Assembly (NCBI GenBank): GCA_003223555.1
Contig: QHVM01000031.1
Location: 11,111 to 47,740, forward strand
Length of the DNA stretch: 36,630 nt
DNA from: Acidobacteriota bacterium
GTDB lineage: Bacteria; Acidobacteriota; Vicinamibacteria; Fen-336
Direction: 5' to 3'
Below, piece after piece: positions 8,343 through 18,004 of this stretch. Positions within the stretch are counted from its first letter, which is position 1. Each line of letters starts with the position of its first letter. Under the pieces are notes generated by a model. That model ran no database searches and had not been told where the DNA came from. It was given only the letters and a program-made list of their open reading frames with translations. A program made the translations under genes and the position numbers.

Positions 8343-9564
8343 ATGACCGACAAGAGCGATCCTTCCGCAAGACGCCGGTTCCTCGGAGTGGCCCTCGGCG
8401 CCACCACGGAGCTCCTGGTCGGATGGCGGCCGCCGGCCGCCTCCGCCCTCGGCGCCAACGACCGCGTCCGCATCGGCGTGGTCGGCACCGGCGGCCGCGC
8501 GCGCGACCTCATGAAGAAGCTCCGGGAGCTGCCGGGCCAGGAGGTGGTCGCGGTCTCCGACGTCTATGAGCCTCGCATGCTGGAGGCCGCCGAGATCGCC
8601 GGCGGCCGGCCGGTGAAGATGCCCGACTACCGCCGCATGCTCGACGACAAGGGCGTCCACGCGGTGCTCATCGGCGCTCCCGATCACTGGCACAAGGCGA
8701 TGACGCTGGAGGCCATCGCGGCCGGCAAGGACGTCTACGTCGAGAAGCCCGTCTCGCACTCCATCGAAGAGGGCGTGGCCATGGTGGCCGCCGTCGAGGC
8801 GTCCCCGCAGGTGGTGCAGACCGGCACCCAGCAGCGGAGCTGGGACCACTGGATCCTCGGCAAGCAGATCGTCGACTCCGGCAAGCTCGGCCGGGTGACC
8901 TTCGTGAACACGTACTGGTACCAGCTCCGGAGCACCCAGCCGCTGCCCGACGTCGACGCGGCCAGGCTCGACTGGAAGCGTTGGCTCGGCTCGGCGCGGG
9001 ATCAGCCGTTCGACGCGGAGCGCTTCCTGCGCTGGCGGCATTTCAAGGACTTCGGGGGAGGCGTATTGACCGATCTGCTGGGTCCATTGGTACATGGGAG
9101 TGGACACGCCGCTGACCGCGATGGCTACCGGGCGCAACTACCTCATGAAGACGTGGGAATGGCCCGATGCGGTGACGGCCACTCTCGAATATCCGAAGGA
9201 CTTCATGGTCACGCATACCGGGACCTACGGCAGCAGCATCGACGACGGAGGCCTCGAGTTCCGCGGCGACCAGGGCACGCTCAAGATCGACCGGGAGCGT
9301 CTCCTCGTATTCAATGAGGCGAGCAAGAAGCCGGGCTCGCCGTTCACGCCGGAGCCGGAGATGCAGGTGCGCTCGCTCGGCGACGGCTCGGTGAGCCATC
9401 TCCGCAACTGGCTCGATTGCATCCGCAGCCGCAAGGCCCCGAACGCGCCCATGCGCGTCGGCCACCTGGCCGTGCGCGCCGCTCACATCGCCAACGCTGC
9501 CCTCGGCCTGGGAGCGCGCGTGCGCTTCGACGAGAGGACCGGGAGCGTGGAGAAGGCGTCATGA
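8343..9564 (+). pseudogene. Gfo/Idh/MocA family oxidoreductase, Tat-exported, split by a +1 frameshift
   Basis: An NAD(P)-dependent dehydrogenase-like protein of the Gfo/Idh/MocA family, about 406 residues if the frame is repaired. The N-terminus has a twin-arginine export motif (ARRRFLGVALGA), then the Rossmann start RIGVVGTGGRARDL, PDHWH, the catalytic-site motif VEKPVSHS and the DFGGGVLTDLL segment. The frame then breaks: at the GGG run 9080-9082 one G is extra. Removing it restores TDLLVHWYMGVDTPLTAM and an open frame to the TGA at 9564, including the family's C-terminal domain. The ATG at 8343 has a strong GGAGG upstream. The stop overlaps the ATG of the glucanase gene by 4 bases, so the two were a coupled pair, probably for sugar handling. 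The indel may be real decay or a homopolymer error. Confidence 0.85.
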
Positions 9565-12500
9565 AAACCAAAACTGCGGGTCTTGCGGTGACTCTTGCCT
9601 TGAGTTTCGTCATGGGCATATTGGTGTACCCATCAGCCTCTATGGGCCCCGTGCTGGCCGCTGGCCTGCCGGTCATCGACGATTTCGAAACCGGGCTTGG
9701 GGCCGGGAAAGACGCCAACAACAACCCGATCGGCTTCTATACGTTCCACGATGCAAACGCGGGTACGACGGCAGCGATCTCGACCAGCTCTACGCCCCCG
9801 GCCCCTGTCCCGGGCGCCGGCGTTCCCAACAGTGTGCTGAGACTGGACGTGAACGTCATCGCCTACGCCGGCGTCGTCCACGCGTTCGAGAACGCGGCGG
9901 TGAACACGTGGGTCAGCCAGGACTGGAGCGCCTACGAAGGGATCTCCTTCTGGTTGTACGGCCGGAGCAGCGGAACGACCCTTTTCGTCGATGTGCTCGA
10001 CAATCGCAACCCCGGTTCGACCAGGGATGATGCCGAGCGCTGGTCCGCCGACCTTCCCGACAGTTTCAGCGGTTGGCGGGAGATCAAGATCCCCTTCGCC
10101 GGCATGCATCGCAAGGAGATCGGCAACGGCGCGCCCAACGACGGTTTCGGCTTGACCGAGGTGCATGGCTGGGCTCTGGGTGCGGTGACTACGGCCGGCC
10201 CCCAGACCTACTACGTGGACAAGGTCATGGTCTACGGCGTAGCGCCGGTTCGCCCGCTGACCGTCGGATTCACCGCGATCGACTACAGCGTCACCGAGGG
10301 AGCACGCGCCACGATGACGGCGAAGCTCAGCCAGCCATCGAGCAATCCGGTGACGGTCCACTACGCAACCACTTTCGGTCCGGCGATTCCGAATCGCGAC
10401 TATGTCCCCGTCATGGGATCCCTGACCTTCCCGCCCAACCGCACCCGACAATCCTTCACGGTGCAGACGATCGACGATCACAAGCATCAGGGCGTGCGCG
10501 GCGTCCTCGTCGAGCTCTCGGATCCGACGAGCGGCGCCAGCCTGGGTGTGCCGGCGATTGCCCGGCTCGCCATCCTGGACAACGAGGCCCATGACCCGCG
10601 CCTGCTCGACGACTTCGAGACATACCCGTATCTCTGGCGAGTGGACAAGAAGGCGGTCCTGTCCAACCCGGAGATCGCGGCCGGCGACGCTCTGGCGCTG
10701 CCCGGCCAGGGCGCTTATGAGCACGTGCTTCAGGCCGGGCAGAAGAACGGCGAGGGCAGCTACGAGTTCAGCCGCGCCCTTCCGATCGGCCAGGACTGGA
10801 GTGACGCGGAAGGGCTGAGTTTCTGGTTCTATGGTCGGAACAGCGATCGAGACGTCGAGGTGAAGCTCGCCAACCACGCGGCCCGCGACAATCCGCCGAA
10901 GTGGAAGCTGGTCTGGAGTGACGAGTTCGACAGCAAGGCCGGCACTCCTCTCGACCCCAGCTTCTGGGGCCACGAGATGGGCGACGGCACCGTCAACGGC
11001 ATTCCCGGCTGGGGCAACAGTGAATTGGAGTACTACACCGGTGGGACGAGCAATGCCTCCACCGATGGTCAGGGCCATCTGCAGATCACGATCGACAAAG
11101 CCGATGGCTCGCTCATGTGCTATTACGGGCCGTGCCAGTACACCTCGGCGCGCCTTCTGACCAAGAATCGATTCGAGGCGGCCTACGGCCGCATCGAGGC
11201 GCGCATCAAGGTACCGGAGGGCTCTGGCTTGTGGCCGGCATTCTGGATGCTGGGCACCGATATCGACCAGGTCGGCTGGCCCCGGACCGGCGAGGTCGAC
11301 ATCATGGAACATGTCGGCCGCTTGCCCAGCCAGGTGTTCGGGACCCTGCATGGTCCGGGATACGCGGGCGGGCAGAGCTACGGCAGAAGCTACGACCTGG
11401 GCGAGCCGGTGGGTGACGATTACCACGTCTTCGCCGTCGAGTGGCAGCCGAACAAGATCGTCTGGTCCGTCGACGGCGCCCCGTATTTCACCGCCACCCC
11501 GGCCGACGCGTTCTTGCAGGGCAAGCCGTGGGTCTTCAACATCCCTTCTTCATCCTGATGAACGTGGCGGTGGGGGGCAACTTCGGCGGGTCGGTGGGAC
11601 CCGATGTCACGTTCCCCCAGACCATGTCGATCGACTACGTGCGCCTTCACCAGGCCAAGCCGGGACTCGTGTCGTTCGGCGCCTCATTCCGTGACGATTT
11701 CTCGGGCTGGAAGCGGATCAGCATTCCTTTCTCGGCTTTCGAAAACGATGAAGGGGAAGTTCTGGATCTCTCGGTCGTGCAATCGATCGGCTTCAAGGCT
11801 CCGGGCGGCATGCGCGATCCGCTGCTCCTGGACCAGATTCGTCTGAACGCTCCCAGTGATGTGACCGTCAGCAACACCGCCGATGGCGGCGCCGGATCGT
11901 TGCGCAAGGCGCTGGCAAGCGTGGCCGTCGATGGCACCGTGCACTTCGCCCCTGCCCTCGCTGGCCAGACGATCACGCTCCTCTCCGGCCCGCTGATCCT
12001 CGGCAAGAATGTAACCATCGACGGCTCGGCCGCCCCCGATTCGAGGATCAGCGGGAACCACGCCGATCGGGTGTTCATCGTCAATCCGGGCACGACCGCG
12101 GCCCTGAGTCATCTCGCCGTCGTCGATGACCATGGTTGGCAGCTCGCGGGAGGCATCCTCAACAATGGCTTCCTGACGCTGGACCATGCGGTCGTCACCG
12201 GGAACACGATGGCGACGAACGCCGGGGACTTCTGGCAAGGCGGCGGCGGGATCTACAACGGCGATGGGGCCACCTTGAACCTGATCGACAGCAGCGTCAC
12301 GAACAACCAGGCCCGCTGGTCCGGCGGAGGCGTCTACTCCTTCTTCGACACGACCACCACGATCGTGCGCAGCACGATCAGCGGCAATGTGTCCAACGAC
12401 GTGGGTGGCGGTTTCCGTTCGCTTGGCAGCGTCACGATCACCAACAGCACGATCAGCGGCAACCGGTCGACCGGCTGGCATGGCGGGGCGATCTTCCATA

Positions 12501-12931
12501 CGGACGGCGCGATGGAGATCGCCAGCTCCACCATCGCCAACAACGTCGGGCCGGACTGGGCGCCGTCGGCGGTCTTCATCGGCTCCTTCAACGCGGCCGT
12601 ACCCAGCCTCAAGCTGACGAACACGATCATCACGGGCAACCACTGGTACGCCTGCGAGCAGCACGCGGCGGGCGCGGTCAGGCTGACCTCGGGCGGCCAC
12701 AATCTGGTTCAGGACGGCAGCTGCAGCCCGGCCTCGAGCGACCAGGTCGACAGCGACGCCAGGATCGGCCCGCTGGCCAGCAACGGCGGGCCGACCCTGA
12801 CCCACGCCCTGCGGCTGGGCAGCCCGGCGCTCGACGCCGGGGATGACACGGTCTGTCCGCCGACAGATCAGCGCGGCACCGCTCGGCCCCAGGGCGCTCG
12901 TTGCGACATTGGATCCTATGAAGCCCCTTGA
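9561..12931 (+). pseudogene. Secreted GH16 beta-glucanase with CBM11-like, Calx-beta and beta-helix domains, split by a -1 frameshift
   Basis: With one base restored this is a secreted protein of about 1120 residues. Order: signal peptide (residues 1-34), a CBM11/CIA30-like carbohydrate-binding domain (about 38-225), a Calx-beta domain (about 232-344), the first half of a second CBM11-like domain (about 349-449), a GH16 laminarinase-like catalytic domain, the second half of that CBM (11680-11850), and a right-handed beta-helix with a choice-of-anchor-like C-terminus ending GSPALDAGDD...CDIGSYEAP. Catalytic motif GEVDIMEH gives E578 (nucleophile), D580 and E583 (acid/base), all intact. The frame breaks near 11540, where AAC-ATC-CCT should read AAC-CAT-CCC (family motif VFNHPFFILMNVAVGGNFGG): one C is missing. 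GH16 enzymes of this type cut beta-1,3- or mixed-linkage glucans. Codons use more A/T than neighbouring genes, which hints at transfer. Confidence 0.87.
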
Positions 12932-12952
12932 CTCCGTGCGAGCCGGGGTCAA
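12928..12952 (+). terminator. Candidate hairpin terminator after the GH16 gene
   Basis: TTGACTCC and GGGGTCAA can pair into an 8-bp stem (one G-U) with a 9-base loop; the left arm includes the stop codon of the glucanase gene. No run of T follows, so intrinsic termination is uncertain. Confidence 0.3.
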
Positions 12953-13043
12953 AGAGGCGATAGGCGCTTTCCCGAGGACAGGTCGACGCGGCCGGCGCGC
13001 GAGCAGGCGGACGAGCTAGCGCGCGGCAGGCTTTGTCGGGTCT

Positions 13044-13691
13044 TCATTGTTCGACCTTTGCCCGGCCGGAGGGCCGGCGCCGCATGTGATGCTCCTCCTC
13101 GACCCTCCACGTTTTGCCCTCGTCGCGGGATTTCTCGCCGCGCCAGGTGAAGGAGTCGTCCTTGATGTCGTTGAACGACCAGCGCAGCTGGCCGCCGTCG
13201 GGGTCCCGGCCCCTGAGGACGATGCGATCCCCCTCGACCCCTCCTTGCACGCTGAGCACGGCGCCGTACCTCGGGTTCACGAACAGGACGTGCCACGTCC
13301 TCGAGCCGTCGTCGAAGAAGCGGATCGAGGTGCCGATGCCGCGTTCCTTCTCGCCCTCCCTCGGATACGTGATCCAGAGATCCTGGATGGCGCGGCCGTC
13401 GAGCACCCAGCCGAACTCCAGCTCGCCCGGCGAGTGCCTCACGCTGCCGTCCTCGCGGTAGAAGCCGAAGTCGCAATCCCACGTGCCGACGAAGCGATCC
13501 CAGACCCGCGCCTGATCGCCCAGGGAAGCGTGAGGACCGGACGCCGAGAGTACGGCGACCATCTGCTGCCGGGGGTCGGCCGGCGGCGGCGCCCCCGTCG
13601 GCGCCCCGAAAGACTGATCCGTTAGGCTCAGCAGGGCGCTGGCCGCCCACCCGATGGCGATCCAACGAGTCCCCGCGCGCCGTGGAGTCAT
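13044..13691 (-). CDS. Secreted DUF1579-like (calycin-type) protein
   Basis: A 215-residue protein with an N-terminal signal peptide (TRWIAIGWAASALLSL followed by an Ala-rich cleavage region). The body resembles the DUF1579/lipocalin-like beta-barrel group: DRFVGTWDCDFGF opens the fold, then alternating strands such as LEFGWVLDGRAIQDLW, and SFNDIKDDSFTWRGEKSRDE near the end. Its biochemical role is not known. The ATG at 13691 has GGGAGG upstream. The longer open frame to 14102 runs through the AraC gene and is not real. It lies downstream of the AraC regulator on the same strand and could be its target. Confidence 0.75.
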   Translation of the reverse strand: MTPRRAGTRWIAIGWAASALLSLTDQSFGAPTGAPPPADPRQQMVAVLSASGPHASLGDQARVWDRFVGTWDCDFGFYREDGSVRHSPGELEFGWVLDGRAIQDLWITYPREGEKERGIGTSIRFFDDGSRTWHVLFVNPRYGAVLSVQGGVEGDRIVLRGRDPDGGQLRWSFNDIKDDSFTWRGEKSRDEGKTWRVEEEHHMRRRPSGRAKVEQ

Positions 13692-13816
13692 CGTGTCCTC
13701 CCCTCGTGGGGGCGGGCCCCGCCGCTCAGAGGCGCGTACCATCCACGCTACGAATCGTAGGAGAACCCCCGCGCCGCCGCTTGTAAGATGCTGCTCGGCC
13801 GCCGGGGTCGGCCGTA

Positions 13817-14764
13817 TCAGTTCCGGCGGCGTGCACGTCGCCGGTCCGGCAAGTCGCTCGCCGGCACCGAAGCGGACCGCCCGGCACGGAATCGCGACGG
13901 CGGGATCCCCCACTCGTCCCGAAACGACTTCGTGAAGTGGCTGTGGTCGAAATAACCGACATCGAGCGCCAAGCGCGTGAGATCGCCCGCACCCGCCGCG
14001 AGCTGCGCGGCCGCGAGCCTGGCCCGGAGCTGTCTGACGTACTGGCGCAAGCTCAGGCCGACCGTGCGGTGGAAGGTCCGGGACAGGTGGAAGGGAGAGC
14101 ACCCGAGAACGCCGGCCAGGTCGCTGAGGCTGGGCGGCGCGTCGATCCGCTCGTTCAGGACGAGCTTCGCCGCCTCCGCCAGCTCACGATGCCGGCGTCC
14201 CGCGGGCGCCAACCGGCCGAGGCGCTGGATGGGCTCTTCGGGCGACCGGTAGGCGTTGCCGACCGCCTCGTCGGCCAGCTCGGCGATCACGTCCTCCAAC
14301 GCCAGCCGCAGAGCCGGCCGGTCGACCAGCCGCAGAAGCTCCCAGTGCAGCTGAGCGGCGCGTCGGGAGCAGAGTCCATGGCTGCGCCGGAACGGACTTT
14401 CGGGACGTGGATCCCGTCGCGCATGGCGAGCGACGAGTTCCAGCGCGCGGGTCGTGTCCACGGCCAGGATCGTGCAGTCGTCACCTCCCGCGACGGGGTG
14501 CGAGTAGCGGTAGGGCTGAGCGGCGTTGAAGAACAGCACGTGGTTGGGATCGGCGACGAGCGTCCCATCCTCATGGCTCCGGCCGAACACGCCCCGCCGA
14601 ACGAAGACGATGCTGTGGGTCGGGTTCGGCTCCTCGGTTCCGAGTCTCTCGACGCCGGCGTGACACCGAAAGTCCACGACCGAGATCCCGAGGGATCGGA
14701 AGAGGAGGCGTCGCGTGGGCGGCGAGGCGTGGTCGGCCATGGTCGTGAGCCGCGGGCGTTCCAT
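13817..14764 (-). CDS. AraC family transcriptional regulator
   Basis: A 315-residue regulator with an N-terminal cupin-like effector-binding domain (about 15-130, including FVRRGVFGRSHEDG and HVLFFNAAQPYRYSHP). A C-terminal AraC/XylS double helix-turn-helix covers about 210-300: SLSDLAGVLGCSPFHLSRTF for the first helix pair and RLALDVGYFDHSHFTKSFRD for the second, with G-x-PPSRFR ending the domain. A second ATG nine codons in (14740) is an alternative start. It follows the anti-sigma gene by 66 bases and precedes the DUF1579-like gene. The inducer is unknown. Confidence 0.9.
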   Translation of the reverse strand: MERPRLTTMADHASPPTRRLLFRSLGISVVDFRCHAGVERLGTEEPNPTHSIVFVRRGVFGRSHEDGTLVADPNHVLFFNAAQPYRYSHPVAGGDDCTILAVDTTRALELVARHARRDPRPESPFRRSHGLCSRRAAQLHWELLRLVDRPALRLALEDVIAELADEAVGNAYRSPEEPIQRLGRLAPAGRRHRELAEAAKLVLNERIDAPPSLSDLAGVLGCSPFHLSRTFHRTVGLSLRQYVRQLRARLAAAQLAAGAGDLTRLALDVGYFDHSHFTKSFRDEWGIPPSRFRAGRSASVPASDLPDRRRARRRN

Positions 14765-14830
14765 CGATTATAGGACGAGCCGGCTTCCCCGCTCCGCTCA
14801 TCCGGGTCAAGCCGGGATCCGCGACGAGGA

Positions 14831-15586
14831 CTACCGCTGCAGGTCGCGGACGAATTCCCGCAGCTCGGCGAGGTTGAGGTCCGATACCGCCGAATAGCTC
14901 GCGCCGGAGCGGCTCCAGCGAACCAGGTTGTATCCGCGAACACTCGTCTCTCCCGGCGCGACCGTGCGCCCGTTCTGCTCGGGCCAGACGAAGACGTTGA
15001 TGGAGTGCTGCCGCCGCCGGTAGACCAGGGCGGCCACGCTTCGCCGGCTCAGGTAATCCAGGCGGCCGCCGACCAGCGGATACCCGTCACCGGCGAGGTC
15101 CCTCACCTCCGGCGAGAAGTCCAGCCTCCCGTTGAACCAGGGCTTCACCGTGTGCTGGTCCGAGGAGGGGACATCGGTCAGATGGTCGGCCATCAGCGAC
15201 CGCACGTGGGAGGATACGATCTCCTCGTTCAGCCGATCGCTGTCCGACGGGGTCCTGGACATCACCATCAGCGCCCCGGCCAGGATCGCCATCGACGGCA
15301 ACGTGGCGGCGGCGGCCAGCCACCGCCACCTGGACGGGCGGGCGGTCTTCGACGGCCCCGCCGCCTTTCGCAGCTCCGCGCGAACGCGCCCTTCGAGGTG
15401 CTTCGGCTCCTCGAAGTACAAGGAGGCGCCGCCCAGGGCCGATCGCAGCGCACGACGGCTCTTCATGGCCTCGGAACACTCCTCGCACTCCGAGAGGTGG
15501 CGTTCCATCTCCAGGCTCGTCACCAGGTCCAGCTGGCCGTCGACGTACGCCTCGAGCAGCCGCGCCGCGTTCTCCCTGCAGCTCAC
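14831..15586 (-). CDS. Membrane-anchored zinc-finger anti-sigma factor
   Basis: A 251-residue partner of the ECF sigma factor encoded just upstream. The cytoplasmic N-terminus has the ZAS zinc-binding pattern: C3, then H30-x3-C34-x2-C37 within MERHLSECEECSE. One membrane helix lies near residues 85-107 (WLAAAATLPSMAILAGALMV), and the C-terminal part, about 140 residues, would lie outside the membrane as a sensor. The start is a GTG at 15586: it overlaps the sigma stop as GTGA and has GGAGG 9 bases upstream. The longer frame through the sigma gene is not the real start. It presumably holds the sigma factor inactive until a signal arrives. Confidence 0.88.
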   Translation of the reverse strand: MSCRENAARLLEAYVDGQLDLVTSLEMERHLSECEECSEAMKSRRALRSALGGASLYFEEPKHLEGRVRAELRKAAGPSKTARPSRWRWLAAAATLPSMAILAGALMVMSRTPSDSDRLNEEIVSSHVRSLMADHLTDVPSSDQHTVKPWFNGRLDFSPEVRDLAGDGYPLVGGRLDYLSRRSVAALVYRRRQHSINVFVWPEQNGRTVAPGETSVRGYNLVRWSRSGASYSAVSDLNLAELREFVRDLQR

Positions 15587-16272
15587 GCCGGGCCTCCTTC
15601 CATCTGCTCCGGGAGACATCGCCGCAGCCTCTTGCGGGCACGGGCCAGGCGCGACATCACTGTTCCGATGGGGAGCTGGGTCACCTCGGCCATCTCCTTG
15701 TACGACAGGCCCTCCAGCTCCCGCAGCACCAACGCTTCGCGAAACTCCACGGGCAGGTCTTCCAGGGCCTGCACCAGTGCGCGACGGCTCGCCTTCTGGA
15801 GGAGAAGGTCCTCGGGCCCGAGGGCCTCGTCCTCGACGTCGTGGATCTCCTCGTCGAAAGGGATGGTGGATTCCTGCAACCGGCCGGGCTGCCGACCGGT
15901 GTAGCAAGCATTCCGGACGATGGTCAGGAGCCAGGCCCTGCCGTCTCCGCCGCGAAAACCGCCGAAGAACCGCACGGCCCGCAGGTAGGCTTCCTGGACG
16001 GCGTCCTCCGCATCCTGATCGCTTCGGGTGAGCCAGCGCGCCAGGTTGTAGGCCGCCCGCATGTGGGGCAGGAAGGTACGCTCGAATCGCTCCAGCTCGG
16101 TCGGATCCAAGGACTCCTTCGGCCTGGGCTCTTGTTCCGTAGCGGATTCCGGCTCCGGTCTCGTGGCGGACCAGGAGCCGGGCGGGAATCGGCGAGGGTT
16201 CTGGACCCCCGAGCCGTCCGCCGGCCCTGGATGCGGGCGAACGACCCGGAGCCGCATCATATCCTGCCCCAT
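15583..16272 (-). CDS. ECF sigma factor (RpoE-like)
   Basis: A 229-residue alternative sigma factor. Region 2 runs from about residue 62 (RTFLPHMRAAYNLARWLTRS, then DAEDAVQEAYLRAVRFF) and region 4 from about 160 (LEDLPVEFREALVLRELEGL, then GTVMSRLARARKRLRR). The first 55 residues are a Pro/Glu-rich extension with little predicted structure. The ATG at 16272 has GGAG 7 bases upstream; ATGs four and five codons later are alternatives. Its stop overlaps the GTG of the anti-sigma gene. An A/T-rich GGGAATAAAT (minus strand, 16295-16304) stands out in the leader. It resembles the GGAAT-type -35 of ECF promoters and could mean autoregulation, but this is weak evidence. Confidence 0.9.
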   Translation of the reverse strand: MGQDMMRLRVVRPHPGPADGSGVQNPRRFPPGSWSATRPEPESATEQEPRPKESLDPTELERFERTFLPHMRAAYNLARWLTRSDQDAEDAVQEAYLRAVRFFGGFRGGDGRAWLLTIVRNACYTGRQPGRLQESTIPFDEEIHDVEDEALGPEDLLLQKASRRALVQALEDLPVEFREALVLRELEGLSYKEMAEVTQLPIGTVMSRLARARKRLRRCLPEQMEGGPA

Positions 16273-16340
16273 GCTAGGACTCCGCCGTCGTGAGATTTAT
16301 TCCCGCACTCCCCGCGGGAGCAACGAGCCGGCGGGGCGGC

Positions 16341-16466
16341 TCACCTCCCCGAAGCGCCCGTCGCCGGCTCTTCCTCGACGACGATCGTCATCTTCATGCC
16401 GCCGTGGCCCGCGCCGCAGAAGTGGTCGCAGATGGCCCGGTAGCGCCCGACCTGCTGCGGCGTGGC
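16341..16466 (-). pseudogene. C-terminal remnant of cytochrome c oxidase subunit II (CuA site)
   Basis: About 41 codons on the minus strand end at a stop at 16341 and read TPQQVGRYRAICDHFCGAGH, then GGMKMTIVVEEEP. This is the CuA-binding end of cytochrome oxidase subunit II: C-x3-C-x3-H with a methionine three residues on (CDHFCGAGHGGM). No upstream cupredoxin strands, membrane helices or start codon remain; the upstream in-frame sequence is Pro/Arg-rich and unlike coxB. No other oxidase gene is nearby. I read it as a gene fragment left by a rearrangement. The stretch 16467-16609 between it and pntB shows no gene. Confidence 0.65.
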
Positions 16467-16609
16467 GTGTATTCGTGACCGGGGGGACCCTGGTCGCGCT
16501 CGGCCTGGTCCTGGGGCCTGCGGCGGGAGCGGCTATTCCAGTGGAAACGGCGGGAACCCGAACAATCCGATTCCTCCGGTCCTCGGCCCCGGACCGGCTG
16601 CCCCCATGG

Positions 16610-18004
16610 CTAGCCCTGGGCCCCCGCAAGCTCGCGCACGATCGCGCCGACGAACGATCGGGCGTCGCCGAAGAGCATCAGCGTCTTGTCCAGGTAGTAG
16701 AGGGGGTTGGCGATTCCCGCGAAGCCGGCGGCCATGCTTCGCTTGATCACCATCACCGTGCGAGCCCGGTCCACGTCCAGGATCGGCATGCCGTAGATCG
16801 GGCTCGATGCGTCGTTCCGCGCGGCGGGGTTCGTGACGTCGTTCGCCCCGATCACCAGCGCCACGTCGGTCTGGGGAAGATCGCCGTTGATCTCGTCCAT
16901 GTCGAGCAGCTTGTCGTAGGGGATGTCGGCCTCCGCGAGCAGCACGTTCATGTGCCCGGGCATCCGCCCCGCGACCGGGTGGATGCCGAACTTCACCTCC
17001 ACGCCGCGCTTCGTCAGCGCGTCGTAGAGCTCGCGCACCTTGTGCTGGGCCTGGGCGACGGCCATGCCGTATCCGGGGACGATGACCACCCGGTTCGCCG
17101 CGGCGAGTATCGTCGCCGCCTCTTCCGGCGTCGCGCTCCGCCCGGACCGCTCGGGCTGGGCGGAGGCTCCCGCGGGCTGCTCCTGCCCGAACGCTCCGAA
17201 CAGGACGTTCGAGAAGGACCGGTTCATCGCCTTCGACATGTTGACGGAGAGAATGAAGCCGGACGCTCCGTCGAGGGCGCCGGCGATGATGAGGAGCTTG
17301 CTGTCGAGCACGAAGCCCATCGCCGCCGCGGCCAGCCCCGCGTAGGAGTTCAACAGCGAGATCACCGTGGGCATGTCGGCCCCGCCGATGGGGATGATCA
17401 TCAGCACGCCGAAGAGGAGCGGGATCCCGACGACCGCGGGGAAGAGCTGGGTCTGCCCCGGCCGATGCACCAGGTACGCTGCGGCGCCCAGCGCGACCGC
17501 GAGCAGGGCCAGATTGACGACGTTCTGCCCCCGGTAGGTGATCGGCCGCTGGGGGAGGATTTCCTGCAGCTTCCCGGCCGCCATCAGGCTTCCCGTGAAG
17601 GTCAGTGATCCGAGGATCACCTCCAGCGCAAGCACAGCCATCATGAAGCGCGGCACGTCCGGCGCCCGCAGATAGAACTCGGCCGTGCCCACCAGCGTCA
17701 CGCACAGCGCCCCGAAGGCGTGGCTGAGCGCGGTCCGCTGCGGGACGGCCGTCATCTGCACCCTGCCCAGCGGCGTGCCGATGATCACTCCCAGCGCCAG
17801 CGCCGCCGCTATCCACTTGTAGTCCACGATGCCGTGGTGCAGCAGCGTCCCTCCGACGGCGAGGAGCATGCCCAGCTCTCCGCACCGGACGCCGCGGCGC
17901 GCGGTGGCCGGCGAGCCCAGCCACTTCAGGGACAGGATGAAGAGCGCGGTGGCGGCGAGGTAGGCGACCTCGATGAGCTGCTCCCGTCCCGGCGCCGCCG
18001 TCAC
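16610..18004 (-). CDS. pntB: NAD(P) transhydrogenase, beta subunit
   Basis: A 464-residue membrane subunit of proton-translocating transhydrogenase, which exchanges hydride between NADH and NADP+ using the proton gradient. The N-terminal part holds about nine membrane helices. The C-terminal NADP-binding domain shows the atypical Rossmann start VIVPGYGMAVAQAQHKVREL, HPVAGRMPGHMNVLLAEA, VIGANDVTNPAA and VIKRSMAAGFAGIANPL. The GTG start at 18004 overlaps the pntAB stop as GTGA. It is the last gene of the coupled group running from 20940. The reading frame is intact. Confidence 0.96.
   Translation of the reverse strand: MTAAPGREQLIEVAYLAATALFILSLKWLGSPATARRGVRCGELGMLLAVGGTLLHHGIVDYKWIAAALALGVIIGTPLGRVQMTAVPQRTALSHAFGALCVTLVGTAEFYLRAPDVPRFMMAVLALEVILGSLTFTGSLMAAGKLQEILPQRPITYRGQNVVNLALLAVALGAAAYLVHRPGQTQLFPAVVGIPLLFGVLMIIPIGGADMPTVISLLNSYAGLAAAAMGFVLDSKLLIIAGALDGASGFILSVNMSKAMNRSFSNVLFGAFGQEQPAGASAQPERSGRSATPEEAATILAAANRVVIVPGYGMAVAQAQHKVRELYDALTKRGVEVKFGIHPVAGRMPGHMNVLLAEADIPYDKLLDMDEINGDLPQTDVALVIGANDVTNPAARNDASSPIYGMPILDVDRARTVMVIKRSMAAGFAGIANPLYYLDKTLMLFGDARSFVGAIVRELAGAQG

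Noticed and set aside
8217-9137. Upstream part of the minus-strand frame that ends in the PD40 fragment
   Set aside because: It lies opposite the oxidoreductase gene and shows no propeller motifs; only the last 55 codons are convincing.
9633-11426. Minus-strand open frame of 597 codons
   Set aside because: It lies wholly opposite the GH16 gene, whose catalytic motif and binding domains are unmistakable.
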